Part shown: positions 15,929 to 24,830 of the stretch, in pieces
Numbering within the stretch: the stretch's first letter is position 1
Layout: every line of letters begins with the position of its first letter
DNA from: Brevundimonas variabilis
GTDB lineage: Bacteria; Pseudomonadota; Alphaproteobacteria; Caulobacterales; Caulobacteraceae
Direction of reading: 5' to 3'
Assembly: GCF_014199945.1 (NCBI RefSeq)
Contig: NZ_JACHOR010000001.1
Location: 496,001-560,000, forward strand
DNA length: 64,000 nucleotides
The notes under the pieces: generated by a model
The model's input: the letters and a program-made list of their open reading frames with translations, nothing else
Told to the model about the DNA's origin: nothing
Database searches by the model: none
Made by a program: the position numbers and the translations under genes

Positions 15929-16717
15929 ATGCGGCGCGGCATCGACGATCTGAGGACCTTTTACGGCGAGCCGACCGGCACGCTGGTCCGGCGTCTGCTG
16001 GCACGACGGCTCGATGATGCCTGGGGCGAGGCCAATGGCAGTGACATCCTGGGCATCGGCTATGCCACGCCATGGCTGGACGCCTTTGTCGGGGCGCGGC
16101 GTGTGGTTGCAGCGATGCCGGCAGGACAGGGCGTGGAACTGTGGCCGGTCACCGGTCGAAACCGGACCCTGCTGGTCGACGAGCGCCGGCTGCCTTTCGC
16201 CGCTGGCGCCTTCGACCGGGTCCTTCTGGTTCACGCACTGGAAGAAGCCGACGATCCGGCAGCCCTGCTGACCGAAGCGGTCCGCGCCCTTTCGCCAGCC
16301 GGACGGATCATTCTTGTGGCGGCCGCCCGAGGCGGACTGTGGGCCCGCGCCGAGGCCACACCCTTTGGTCATGGCCGCCCCTTCACCCGCGGGCAGCTGG
16401 AGCGACTGGTCCGCCAGGTCGGGCTGGAACCAACCGCGTGGTCACAGACGCTGTATGTGCCGCCATGGCCGCCGCTGCTCGGACTTGCCGACGGCTTCGA
16501 GCAGGTCGGACGACGCCTCATCCCGGGCGCTGCGGGACTGATTTTGCTGGAGGCATCGCGGCACGCCTATGCCCGGATCCGTCCGGGCGGACTGACCCAG
16601 CGCGCCCGGGCCACGTCACCGGCCCTGCTGCCCCAGCCAGCCACGCGTCCAGTGACCGATCTCGGCCGGACCGGATCAGGCACGGACGGGGTGGATGCGC
16701 CCGACGAACCGTTCTAA
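15929..16717 (+). CDS. Class I SAM-dependent methyltransferase
   Basis: A 262-residue protein with a degenerate class I methyltransferase fold. The motif I region reads ILGIGYATPWLDAF, without the usual acidic-GxGxG form. FDRVLLVHALEEADDPAALL and LSPAGRIILVAAA correspond to motifs III and IV. Such proteins are regularly divergent from gloB in alphaproteobacteria. The C-terminal 40 residues are low-complexity. The methyl acceptor is unknown. It starts a four-gene run with sixA, DUF952 and pyrD. Confidence 0.82.
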   Translation: MRRGIDDLRTFYGEPTGTLVRRLLARRLDDAWGEANGSDILGIGYATPWLDAFVGARRVVAAMPAGQGVELWPVTGRNRTLLVDERRLPFAAGAFDRVLLVHALEEADDPAALLTEAVRALSPAGRIILVAAARGGLWARAEATPFGHGRPFTRGQLERLVRQVGLEPTAWSQTLYVPPWPPLLGLADGFEQVGRRLIPGAAGLILLEASRHAYARIRPGGLTQRARATSPALLPQPATRPVTDLGRTGSGTDGVDAPDEPF

Positions 16718-16727
16718 AGGCCCGGCC

Positions 16728-17240
16728 ATGCACCGTCTGATCCTCATGCGCCATGCAAAGACCGAGCGTGTCCCGGCCTCCGGGACGGATCGCGACCGGG
16801 CCCTGCTCGAGCGAGGCCATGCCGATGCAGCCCTGATGGCCCGGGTCCTGGCAGAACGCGGGCTGCGACCTGACCTTGCCCTGGTGTCGACCGCAACGCG
16901 TACCCGCCAGACCTGGGACGACATGCACGACGCCTTTGGCGACGTGGAAGTCCGGCTGGAGCCGACGCTGTACAATGCCCCGTCCGATATCATCCGGAGG
17001 CTGGTCCAGTCGGCCGAGGAGCAGGCGGGATGTCTGCTGGTGCTGGCCCATAATCCGGGCATCCATCTTCTGGCGGTCGAATATCTCGTCGAGAGTGCGG
17101 CCTCGCCTTCCGTCCTGGACAAAATGTCCGGAGGCTTCCCCACCGGGGCCTGCGCGATCTTCGAGGTCGATGTGGCCGGGCGCTGCGCCTATGACGGCTT
17201 CCTGACGCCCAAGGCCTTCGGCGGCGGCGCTGACGAGTGA
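16728..17240 (+). CDS. SixA-type histidine phosphatase
   Basis: A 170-residue histidine phosphatase superfamily protein. LILMRHAKTE holds the nucleophilic His9. The second catalytic residues are in STATRTRQTWDD and VLAHNPGIH. Size and motif order match SixA, which removes phosphate from phosphohistidine of phosphotransfer proteins; ptsP is in the window, but a link is speculative. It begins 10 bases after the methyltransferase and overlaps the next gene by 4 bases (GTGA). Confidence 0.87.
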   Translation: MHRLILMRHAKTERVPASGTDRDRALLERGHADAALMARVLAERGLRPDLALVSTATRTRQTWDDMHDAFGDVEVRLEPTLYNAPSDIIRRLVQSAEEQAGCLLVLAHNPGIHLLAVEYLVESAASPSVLDKMSGGFPTGACAIFEVDVAGRCAYDGFLTPKAFGGGADE

Positions 17241-17590
17241 GCGCTCCGGTTGCCTACAAGCTGGTTGCCCGGGAAGAATGGGAAGCCGCCAACGCGACCG
17301 GTCCCTATGGCGGATCCGCGGTGGACCTGGCGGACGGCTATATCCATCTGTCGGGCGCAGACACGCTTCTTGAAACGGCCCGGAAATACTACGCCGGTCA
17401 GACCGACCTTCTGTTGCTGGCCGTCGATCTTGGCACTCTGGGCGGCACAGTCGTCTGGGAGCCCTCCCGCGGCGGGGCCCTGTTTCCGCATATCTACGGC
17501 CCCCTGCCGGTCAGCGCTGTAAAGTCGGCCCGATCGTTGAAGGTCGACGAAGCCGGTGCCCTGATCTTTGAAGACGGAGCCGGACTGTGA
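17237..17590 (+). CDS. DUF952 family protein
   Basis: A 117-residue protein matching DUF952: YKLVAREEWEAA at the start, DGYIHLSGADTLLETA (the IHLS motif), LLLLAVDL, and FPHIYGPLPVSAV near the end. The family has an ADP-ribosyltransferase-like fold by published structural comparison and no proven reaction. It starts at a GTG overlapping the sixA stop and overlaps pyrD by 4 bases, so it is translationally coupled on both sides. Confidence 0.9.
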   Translation: MSAPVAYKLVAREEWEAANATGPYGGSAVDLADGYIHLSGADTLLETARKYYAGQTDLLLLAVDLGTLGGTVVWEPSRGGALFPHIYGPLPVSAVKSARSLKVDEAGALIFEDGAGL

Positions 17591-18633
17591 ACCTTTCGGA
17601 TCTGGGAGCCGGACTGCTGCGGCGGATGGATCCGGAGGCGGCTCACACTTTTGCCATCCAGGCGCTTAAGTCCGTTCCCCTGCCTCGGACAGGGGCCGAC
17701 GAGCCAATCCTCGCAACGTCCGTGGCCGGGCTGCCGCTCTCCAACCCGATCGGTCTGGCCGCAGGGTTGGACAAGAATGCCGAGGCGCTGGCCGGTCTGT
17801 CACGCCTTGGTTTCGGGTTCCTGGAGTGTGGGTCCGTCACGCCGCTGGCGCAGCCGGGCAACGCCAAACCACGACTGTTCCGACTGTCCGAGGACCGGGC
17901 CATCATCAACAGGATGGGGTTCAACAATGCCGGGCTCGACGCATTTGCCGGGCATCTGGCGGTCAGGCCGGCGAAGACGGTGGTCGGGGCCAATCTGGGG
18001 GCCAACAAGGACACCGAGGACCGAGCCGCCGATTATGTGACCGGCCTGCAGCGTCTTGCCGGTCTGAGCGACTACTTCACCGTCAATATCTCGTCACCCA
18101 ACACGCCCGGCCTGCGCGCCCTGCAGGGACGCGAGGCGCTTGACGATCTCCTGGGGCGGGTCGCCGAGGCGCGGCCGGGCAAGACCCCTGTGTTCCTGAA
18201 GATCGCGCCCGACCTGACCGGAGCCGAAATCGTCATGATCGTCGAAGCGGCCCTCTCCCACCGGATCGACGCACTGATCGTCTCGAACACGACCCTCGAT
18301 CGTCCGGACAGCCTGCGCTCGACCTTTGCATCCGAAGCGGGTGGGCTGTCCGGCGCCCCCCTCCGTGCGCGGGCGGAGACGGCGCTCAGGCATGCGGCTG
18401 AGGCTGCGCAGGGTCGCCTGCCCCTGATCGGCGTCGGCGGTATCGCGTCCGGAGCGGATGCCTATGCCCGCATTCGCGCGGGGGCCTGTGCCGTACAGTT
18501 GTATTCGGCCCTGATTTTCGACGGCCCCGGACTGGTCGGAAGGATCAAGCGCGACCTCGCGGCCTGTCTTCGCGCAGACGGTCTGAACAGTATTGCCGAA
18601 GCCATGGCCGCGGGGCCCCTGCAACGCCGTTGA
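17587..18633 (+). CDS. pyrD: Dihydroorotate dehydrogenase, quinone-dependent (class 2)
   Basis: A 348-residue FMN enzyme oxidising dihydroorotate to orotate in pyrimidine synthesis and passing electrons to quinone at the membrane. The N-terminal amphipathic region is typical of class 2. AAGLDKNAEAL, SVTPLAQPGN, VNISSPNTPGLR (catalytic Ser) and GVGGIASG (FMN phosphate) are all present. The GTG start overlaps the DUF952 stop. It is the last gene of the run beginning with the methyltransferase. Confidence 0.96.
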   Translation: MNLSDLGAGLLRRMDPEAAHTFAIQALKSVPLPRTGADEPILATSVAGLPLSNPIGLAAGLDKNAEALAGLSRLGFGFLECGSVTPLAQPGNAKPRLFRLSEDRAIINRMGFNNAGLDAFAGHLAVRPAKTVVGANLGANKDTEDRAADYVTGLQRLAGLSDYFTVNISSPNTPGLRALQGREALDDLLGRVAEARPGKTPVFLKIAPDLTGAEIVMIVEAALSHRIDALIVSNTTLDRPDSLRSTFASEAGGLSGAPLRARAETALRHAAEAAQGRLPLIGVGGIASGADAYARIRAGACAVQLYSALIFDGPGLVGRIKRDLAACLRADGLNSIAEAMAAGPLQRR

Positions 18634-18701
18634 CGGTGCGTTAGGGCAAGCCTGCCATGGTGGGCCAAAGGGGCATTACGTGCCCGGGCGCGAGGACGTG
18701 T

Positions 18702-20609
18702 ATGTCGGAGACCTATGGCGATCTCCCGGTGAGTTGGGCCGCCGCCGTTCGGCGCCGCCGGAGCGCCATGCTTCAACGTTTCGGAATGGGCGCAGCGATC
18801 GGGCTGATTTTCAGCCCCCTGTTCGGCTGGGTCTTCAGCTCGCTTTGGGTCACCGTCTATTTCGTGATCCAGATTGCCGATCTGTGGGTCTTCGAGCCCA
18901 TTCACAGCGGACGCGTCGAACGCATGGGGCGGATCCGATCTGCCATCGGCGGAGCCCTGCTGTTCCTGAATGCCGCAACCTTTGGTGTGCTTTCCGTGCC
19001 CCTGTGGCTGAACGGCGGGGCGATGGGCGGCATCTGTGCGGCCATCCTGCTGGCGTCGGGCGCGATCTACGCCGTGGTCAATTCGCCCTCTTCGATGCGC
19101 GTGCTGGCAATCACCATCACGCCACAGTTCCTTTATCTCGCAGCACAGCCCGTCTTCATGGTGATGAACGGCGCGGACCCCACGATCGTGACCGCCATGT
19201 CGATCGCCATCATCGTGTTCGCGGCCTACTGCCTGAGCACCTGGCGATACATGACCAAGGCCCGGATGGCCGAAAGCGCAGCCCGACTGGAAGCCGACCA
19301 GAAGCGGGTTCAGGCTGAAGCCGCCATGGCCAGCCGCGCGGCCTTCCTGGCGGCCGTCGGGCACGATCTGCGGACCCCCATCAGCGCCATCCTGACCGGT
19401 GCCGCCGAACTCGAGCGGGGAGCCAGCGACGGCAATGCCCGGGCTCAGGCAGCCCTGATCACGGACGCCGGCTGCATGATGAAGGCCATGCTCGACGATC
19501 TGCTCGACCACGCCAAGCTGGACGCCGGCCGGATGACCGTCGAGGCGACAGATTTCGATCTGCGGAGCCTGCTGGCCCAGACCATGCGGCTCTGGCAGGG
19601 CCCCATCCGGGCGAAAGGCCTCAAATTGCGGCTTGAGGGCGCGCGCGATGTGCCGACCTGGGTCCGCGGCGACGCCATGCGGATGCGTCAGATCCTCAAC
19701 AACCTGATCTCGAATGCCGTGAAATTCACCCGGGAAGGCGCGATCACCGTGCGGCTCCGGGCCTGGGCCGACGAACCGTCTGGCCATGCGGTTCTGATCG
19801 AGATCGTCGATACCGGTCCCGGCATGACGGCCGACCAGCTGGCGCGCCTGTTCACCCCGTTCGACCAGACGGCAGATGGCATCAGTGCCCTGCATGGTGG
19901 CTCTGGTCTCGGCCTCGCCATCAGCCGCGATCTGGCTCAACTGATGGGCGGGCGCCTGACCGCCCGCGCCACGCCGGGTGTCGGCGCCTGTTTCACCCTG
20001 TCGCTCGTGCTCGAGCCGGCCCTGGATGTGGAGACGCCCCGGGCGGAGCGCATCGCGGAGGATCGCGGGATGATTGCCCGGGCGCTTTCAAACCTGCCCG
20101 CCGGTGCGGCCCGCTCCGCGACGACCGAAACGCCCCGGCCTCGCCCAATCCCGGAGGCCGCGCCCGTCTTCCATGAGAACGAAAGTGAGCCGGATCCACA
20201 GGAAGACCGCCCATTGCGGGTGCTGGTCGTGGACGACCACGACATCAACCGACGGGCCGTTGAGCTCATTCTGTCGCCCCTCGGGTGCGACATTGCCACG
20301 GCTGCCGACGGATTGGCTGCGCTGCGACTCTGCGAAACCGGCAGTTTCGACGTCATCTTCATGGACGTACGGATGCCTGAACTCGACGGGCGGGAGACAA
20401 CGCGCCGCCTCCGTGCAGGGTCCGGCCCCAATGCCGGGGTCCCTGTCATAGCCGTCACGGCCGATACGGCACCGGAGGACATTGCGGCCTGCATGGACGC
20501 CGGGATGAGCTATTTCGTCTCGAAGCCACTCACGCCACCGGCCCTGCTCGGCGCCCTGAATCATGTCCTGTCGGGCAGTGACGCCGGGATCGAGACTGTA
20601 GCGGCCTAA
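18702..20609 (+). CDS. Hybrid sensor histidine kinase with receiver domain
   Basis: A 635-residue membrane kinase. Residues 25-190 contain about six hydrophobic segments and no clear periplasmic sensor. A short coiled linker leads to HisKA with H221 in AAVGHDLRTP. The ATPase domain shows MRQILNNLISNAVKFT (N box), DTGPGM (G1) and GSGLGLAIS. After a Pro-rich linker, the receiver carries VVDDHDINRR, the phosphoacceptor D555 in FMDVRMPELDG, and SKPLTP. ATG 18702 is preceded by GAGG. No partner regulator or phosphotransferase gene adjoins it. The signal is unknown. Confidence 0.92.
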   Translation: MSETYGDLPVSWAAAVRRRRSAMLQRFGMGAAIGLIFSPLFGWVFSSLWVTVYFVIQIADLWVFEPIHSGRVERMGRIRSAIGGALLFLNAATFGVLSVPLWLNGGAMGGICAAILLASGAIYAVVNSPSSMRVLAITITPQFLYLAAQPVFMVMNGADPTIVTAMSIAIIVFAAYCLSTWRYMTKARMAESAARLEADQKRVQAEAAMASRAAFLAAVGHDLRTPISAILTGAAELERGASDGNARAQAALITDAGCMMKAMLDDLLDHAKLDAGRMTVEATDFDLRSLLAQTMRLWQGPIRAKGLKLRLEGARDVPTWVRGDAMRMRQILNNLISNAVKFTREGAITVRLRAWADEPSGHAVLIEIVDTGPGMTADQLARLFTPFDQTADGISALHGGSGLGLAISRDLAQLMGGRLTARATPGVGACFTLSLVLEPALDVETPRAERIAEDRGMIARALSNLPAGAARSATTETPRPRPIPEAAPVFHENESEPDPQEDRPLRVLVVDDHDINRRAVELILSPLGCDIATAADGLAALRLCETGSFDVIFMDVRMPELDGRETTRRLRAGSGPNAGVPVIAVTADTAPEDIAACMDAGMSYFVSKPLTPPALLGALNHVLSGSDAGIETVAA

Positions 20610-20639
20610 GGCCGCGACAGCCGACCTAGGGGCTGGGCC

Positions 20640-21125
20640 TCAGAGCTGGGCGATCAGATGCTCGGCCGTGGAGACCTTGAATTCGCCAGGCTGTTCGACA
20701 TTCAGCTGGGTGACCACGCCGTCCTTGACGAGCATGGCGTAACGCTGCGAGCGCTCGCCCATGCCAAAACCCTTGGCGTCCATGGTCAGGCCGATGGCCC
20801 GGGCGAAATCGCCGTTGCCGTCGCCGAGCATCATGATCTCGTCGAGGCCGATCGACTGGCTTTCGGCCCAGGCCTTCATGACAAACGCGTCATTGACGGA
20901 CACGCAGGCGACGGTATCGACGCCCTTGTCCGCAAAGGTCGTCAGATGATCGACGAAGCCGGGCAGATGCCGCGCCGAGCAGGTCGGGGTAAATGCGCCC
21001 GGAACGGCAAACAGGGCGACCGTCTTGCCCTTGAAGACGTCGTCGGTCGTGACCGGCCGGGGACCATCGGCCGTGGCGTGGCTGAAGGTCGTGGCGGGAA
21101 GGCGATCGCCGATCTGGATGGTCAT
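20640..21125 (-). CDS. Peroxiredoxin, Prx5/AhpE-like atypical 2-Cys or 1-Cys type
   Basis: A 161-residue thiol peroxidase reducing H2O2 and organic hydroperoxides. The peroxidatic Cys is in PGAFTPTCSARHLPGF, the Prx5 signature. VNDAFVMKAWAE and the C-terminal AEHLIAQL are typical. No second conserved Cys is evident in the final third, so reduction probably uses an external thiol such as glutaredoxin. Start MTIQIGD at 21125 is standard. It is divergent from yqgE. Confidence 0.93.
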   Translation of the reverse strand: MTIQIGDRLPATTFSHATADGPRPVTTDDVFKGKTVALFAVPGAFTPTCSARHLPGFVDHLTTFADKGVDTVACVSVNDAFVMKAWAESQSIGLDEIMMLGDGNGDFARAIGLTMDAKGFGMGERSQRYAMLVKDGVVTQLNVEQPGEFKVSTAEHLIAQL

Positions 21126-21252
21126 GACTGTCTCCGGGATATCCGCGCAAGCGGCGGCTGATGGCACATAGCGCTGCGTAGGCGGGTCGCCAAGGCCCGG
21201 AACGCGGCGTCAGGGCACTTGCATCCCTGTCCGCCGTTAACGATGATCCGTC

Positions 21253-21822
21253 ATGGACCAATTCACACCCCTGACCGGGCGGCTGCTGGTGGCGATGCCC
21301 GGGATCGGGGATCCACGCTTCGAGCATGCGGTGATCCTGATATGCGCCCATGCGCGCGATCATGCGATGGGTCTGCGTCTGGACCACCCAGCCCCCATGG
21401 TCGATCTGAAGGCTGTTCTGGCCAAGCTGGATGTGCCGGCACCGTCATCGGCCCACGGTGTGCCCGTGATGATCGGCGGGCCTGTCGAGCGCGAGCGGGG
21501 GTTCGTCCTGCACACCGACGATTGGTCGGCCGGCGAGGCCAGCATACCTTTCGGCGAGGCACTCGCCATGACGGCGACACGCGAGGCCCTTGTGGCCATG
21601 GTTGATCCCGAGACCGGACCCCGGCGTGCAACCCTGCTTCTCGGCTATGCCGGATGGGGGGATGGGCAGCTCGAGGACGAGCTTGCCGAGAATGTCTGGC
21701 TGGTGTCCGACCCCGACAATGATCTCATCTTCGATCGGGAGCACGAGACCAAATGGGCGCGAGCCCTCGCTCGGATCGGCGTCGACGCCGCACGGCTTTC
21801 GGGACAGGCCGGTCGCGCCTGA
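21253..21822 (+). CDS. YqgE/AlgH family protein
   Basis: A 189-residue cytoplasmic protein of the UPF0301 family. It starts with TGRLLVAMPGIGDPRFEHAV and continues with GGPVERERGFVLH and LLGYAGWGDGQLEDEL, all diagnostic. The molecular function is unresolved; the AlgH name comes from an alginate phenotype in Pseudomonas. It is convergent with the PAP2 gene, with 4 bases between stop codons. Confidence 0.93.
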   Translation: MDQFTPLTGRLLVAMPGIGDPRFEHAVILICAHARDHAMGLRLDHPAPMVDLKAVLAKLDVPAPSSAHGVPVMIGGPVERERGFVLHTDDWSAGEASIPFGEALAMTATREALVAMVDPETGPRRATLLLGYAGWGDGQLEDELAENVWLVSDPDNDLIFDREHETKWARALARIGVDAARLSGQAGRA

Positions 21823-21826
21823 CCGC

Positions 21827-22576
21827 CTAGCGGATTGTCGCCCCTTCGTCCTGAAGCGGCGCGTGGTGGACGATCTGGCGTCTTGCGACGGCGTAGGAGA
21901 CCAGCCAGAGCGCCATGGCCCAGGCCGCCCCGACACTCCAGCCCGCCAGAACGTCTGTCGCCCAGTGAGCGCCGAGATAGACCCGCGTCACGCCCACCAG
22001 CAGGGTGATGACGATGGCGACGCCAAGGACGAACCCCTTGACCCTGTGCCTGGGAAAGGCACGGGTCAGCATCACCCCGAGGCTGAGGTAGAAGACGGCG
22101 GACAACAGCGCGTGGCCTGAAGGAAAGCTGGCGTTGATGGTGTCGACAGCCTGATAGGCTTCGGGCGGTCTCTCCCGTTCGAAGACGGCTTTCAGTCCCT
22201 CGCTCAGCGCCACGCCGCCGGCGAGGCCGAGGACCAGCAGCAGTGCGGACAGACGCTTGCGCTGGATCAGCAGGAAGACCACCGCGACCGTGGCGAAAAG
22301 GCCCAGGACAGCGATCCCGCCCAGCGAGGTCAGATCGGCGGCAGCCTCTTCCAGCCACCAGGGTCCCCAGGCATTGTCCGGTGTGGCCGTTGGACGCAGC
22401 ATCGACAGGATCATCCAGTCAAAAGCCCGGCCGTCCGCCTCGGTCATATCGTCGGCCAGTTCGACAAAGACCACGATGCCAAGGGCGATCACGAAGATCG
22501 CGCTCAACGCAGCAAATTCCGTTCTCGCGACGCGGAGCGCCCGTCTGGAAAAGACAATCAGTCCGTTCAAAGTCAT
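21827..22576 (-). CDS. PAP2-family membrane phosphatase
   Basis: A 249-residue integral membrane protein with about six hydrophobic helices. The three acid phosphatase motifs are KAVFERERPP, PSGHA and RVYLGAHWATDVLAGW, with the catalytic His residues present. Substrates of the family include phosphatidate, undecaprenyl pyrophosphate and phosphatidylglycerol phosphate; the sequence does not decide between them. It is divergent from nrdA across a 280-base regulatory region. Confidence 0.9.
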   Translation of the reverse strand: MTLNGLIVFSRRALRVARTEFAALSAIFVIALGIVVFVELADDMTEADGRAFDWMILSMLRPTATPDNAWGPWWLEEAAADLTSLGGIAVLGLFATVAVVFLLIQRKRLSALLLVLGLAGGVALSEGLKAVFERERPPEAYQAVDTINASFPSGHALLSAVFYLSLGVMLTRAFPRHRVKGFVLGVAIVITLLVGVTRVYLGAHWATDVLAGWSVGAAWAMALWLVSYAVARRQIVHHAPLQDEGATIR

Positions 22577-22699
22577 GGCGCGCTAACGGCCAAGCTGCTG
22601 CCCCGTTCCGAAGGTATCATTATCACGCGTTCGTGATCTCGCACGATAGCCTAGCGTCACGCTGACGTCGCGGTCTTTCCACAGGCTTCTCCCGTCTTG

Positions 22700-22742
22700 T
22701 CTGGGCGATTCGCCCAGAAAGTGATCGTCAATCCCGTTGACG
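22700..22742. promoter_or_regulatory. nrdA upstream region: hairpin with GATTC site and TTGACG -35 candidate
   Basis: TCTGGGCG-ATT-CGCCCAGA (22700-22718) is a perfect 8-base hairpin whose loop contains the CcrM methylation sequence GANTC (GATTC, 22707-22711). CGTCAA and TTGACG (22726-22731, 22737-22742) form a second palindrome, and TTGACG could be a -35 box for the CCTATA at 22762. A further palindrome, ATCACG-CGTT-CGTGAT, lies at 22622-22637. Confidence 0.45.
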
Positions 22743-22759
22743 GGTCGTTAGCCATCTGC

Positions 22760-22775
22760 GCCCTATAGGTGGTGT
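22760..22775. promoter_or_regulatory. NrdR box candidate 1, GCCCTATAGGTGGTGT
   Basis: It matches the NrdR consensus ACACTATATATAGTGT at 11 of 16 positions. It overlaps the presumed -10 region of nrdA and lies exactly 31 bases upstream of box 2, three helical turns, the usual NrdR spacing. Confidence 0.55.
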
Positions 22776-22790
22776 GGGCATCGCCGGTAG

Positions 22791-22806
22791 CCACTAGATC
22801 ATGTGG
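22791..22806. promoter_or_regulatory. NrdR box candidate 2, CCACTAGATCATGTGG
   Basis: It matches the NrdR consensus at 10 of 16 positions and has CCAC/GTGG ends. It covers the GTG at 22803, which argues that nrdA starts further downstream at ATG 22857. Confidence 0.55.
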
Positions 22807-22856
22807 TCATCGGCGGGGGCGGCTCATCAACCGATTTGTTCAGGGCAAAGACGACT

Positions 22857-24737
22857 ATGGCTCCCAGCGAGGCTTTGAAGACTGTGGATTTTGCGTCGGA
22901 AATCGGCGCGACCAGTGACCGACCCCAGTTGAAGGTGGTGCGTTCGATCCAGCTGGACCGTTCGCGCGACGATCTGCTGACCGATTTCGGCAAGAAGACA
23001 CTGGAGGACCGCTACCTGCTGGCCGGCGAGAGCTATCAGGACATGTTCGCCCGCGTTTCGACGGCCTATGCCGACGACGCGGACCACGCCCAGCGCGTCT
23101 ATGACTATATGTCGAAGCTGTGGTTCATGCCCTCGACGCCCGTGCTGTCGAATGGCGGCGCAGCGCGCGGCCTGCCGATTTCCTGCTTCCTGAACTCGGT
23201 TCAGGACAGCCTCGACGGCATCCAGCGCGTCTGGAACGAGAACGTTTCCCTCGCCTCCAACGGCGGCGGCATCGGCACCTACTGGGGCGGCGTCCGCTCC
23301 ATCGGCGAGAAGGTCAAGGGCGCCGGCCAGACCAGCGGCATCATCCCGTTCATCCGGGTGATGGATTCGCTGACGCTGGCCATCAGCCAGGGCAGCCTGC
23401 GTCGCGGGTCGGCGGCCGTCTACCTCGACGTTCACCACCCCGAGATCGAGGAGTTCCTCGAGATCCGGAAACCCTCGGGCGATTTCAACAGGAAGTCGCT
23501 GAACCTGCACCACGGGATCAACATCACCGACGAGTTCATGGAGGCTGTCCGGGCGGGTGACACCTTTGCCCTGCGTTCGCCCAAGGACAATGCGGTGATC
23601 CGCAACGTCGACGCCCGCAGCCTGTGGCAGAAGATCCTCGAGATCCGCCTGCAGACCGGCGAGCCCTATCTGATCTTCTCCGATACCGTGAACCGGCAGA
23701 TGCCGCAGCACCAGCGCGACCTGGGCCTGAAGGTCAAGCAGTCGAACCTGTGCTCCGAGATCATGCTGCACACCGGCCCCGACCATCTGGGCATCGACCG
23801 GACGGCCGTCTGCTGCCTGTCCAGCGTCAACGCCGAGATGTTCATGGAGTGGCGCGAGGAGCCCCGCTTCATCGAGGACGTGATGCGGTTCCTGGACAAT
23901 GTGCTCGAGGACTTCATCACCCGCGCGCCGCCGGAAATGGCTGCAGCCGTCTACTCGGCCAAGCGCGAGCGGTCGGTCGGACTGGGGCTGATGGGCTTCC
24001 ACTCCTTCCTGCAGGCCCAGGGCGTGGCCTTTGAGTCGGCCATGGCCAAGTCCTGGAACATGCGTCTTTTCAAGCACCTGCGCCGCGAGGCCGACAAGGC
24101 CAGCGTCAAGCTGGCCGAGGAAAAGGGGGCCTGCGAGGACGCCGCCGAACGCGGCGTGATGGAGCGGTTCAGCCACAAGCTGGCCATCGCCCCGACCGCC
24201 TCGATCAGCATCATCTGCGGCGGAACCAGCGCGGGGATCGAGCCGATCCCGGCCAACATCTATACGCACAAGACCCTGTCGGGCTCGTTTGCCGTCAAGA
24301 ACCCCTATCTGGAGCGGGTGCTGGACGAGAAGGGCCTGAACACCGATGCGACCTGGAACTCGATCCTCGAAAACGAAGGATCAGTGCAGCATCTGGAGTC
24401 TCTGACCGACGACGAGAAAGGCATCTTCAAGACCGCCTTCGAACTGGACCAGCGCTGGGTCATCGAACTGTCGGCGGATCGGTCGCCGGAAATCTGCCAG
24501 GCGCAGTCGATCAACCTGTTCATCCCGGGCGATGTGAACAAGTGGGACCTGCACATGCTGCACTGGTCGGCGTGGGAGCGGGGGGTCAAGTCCCTGTATT
24601 ACCTGCGCTCCAAGTCGGTTCAGCGCGCAGCCTTCGCCGGTGCCGAGGACAAGGCCGAGGTCGAGCCGGATCCCAACCAGCCGGACCTCTTCTCGGCCGC
24701 CCGGACCGATTACGACGAGTGCCTGGCCTGCCAGTAG
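22857..24737 (+). CDS. nrdA: Ribonucleoside-diphosphate reductase alpha subunit (class I), no ATP-cone
   Basis: A 626-residue catalytic subunit converting ribonucleoside diphosphates to deoxyribonucleotides. The active-site elements are the redox Cys in GLPISCFL, QSNLCSEIML (radical Cys and Glu), TAVCCLSSVN, the Tyr pair in LYYLRSKS, and the C-terminal DECLACQ shuttle thiols. Only about 90 residues precede the STPVLSNGG segment, so the roughly 90-residue N-terminal ATP-cone of E. coli NrdA is absent. GTG 22803 is an alternative start but lies inside an NrdR box. No nrdB is adjacent. Confidence 0.93.
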   Translation: MAPSEALKTVDFASEIGATSDRPQLKVVRSIQLDRSRDDLLTDFGKKTLEDRYLLAGESYQDMFARVSTAYADDADHAQRVYDYMSKLWFMPSTPVLSNGGAARGLPISCFLNSVQDSLDGIQRVWNENVSLASNGGGIGTYWGGVRSIGEKVKGAGQTSGIIPFIRVMDSLTLAISQGSLRRGSAAVYLDVHHPEIEEFLEIRKPSGDFNRKSLNLHHGINITDEFMEAVRAGDTFALRSPKDNAVIRNVDARSLWQKILEIRLQTGEPYLIFSDTVNRQMPQHQRDLGLKVKQSNLCSEIMLHTGPDHLGIDRTAVCCLSSVNAEMFMEWREEPRFIEDVMRFLDNVLEDFITRAPPEMAAAVYSAKRERSVGLGLMGFHSFLQAQGVAFESAMAKSWNMRLFKHLRREADKASVKLAEEKGACEDAAERGVMERFSHKLAIAPTASISIICGGTSAGIEPIPANIYTHKTLSGSFAVKNPYLERVLDEKGLNTDATWNSILENEGSVQHLESLTDDEKGIFKTAFELDQRWVIELSADRSPEICQAQSINLFIPGDVNKWDLHMLHWSAWERGVKSLYYLRSKSVQRAAFAGAEDKAEVEPDPNQPDLFSAARTDYDECLACQ

Positions 24738-24771
24738 GCCCACCCGGAGCCTGAACGGCCCCAGGAAATCA

Positions 24772-24797
24772 CAGCCGTCGCGGCAACGCGGCGGCTG
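24772..24797 (+). terminator. Hairpin downstream of nrdA
   Basis: CAGCCGTCGC and GCGGCGGCTG pair over 10 bases, with one G-T pair, around GGCAAC, 35 bases after the nrdA stop. No T-run follows. Confidence 0.5.
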
Positions 24798-24830
24798 CGA
24801 TCGTATTGGCGGATGATCAAGGCCGGGTCT

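Noticed and set aside
22803..22856. GTG start for nrdA adding MVIGGGGSSTDLF
   Set aside because: It lies within the second NrdR box candidate and lacks a ribosome binding site; ATG 22857 is more plausible, though not proven.
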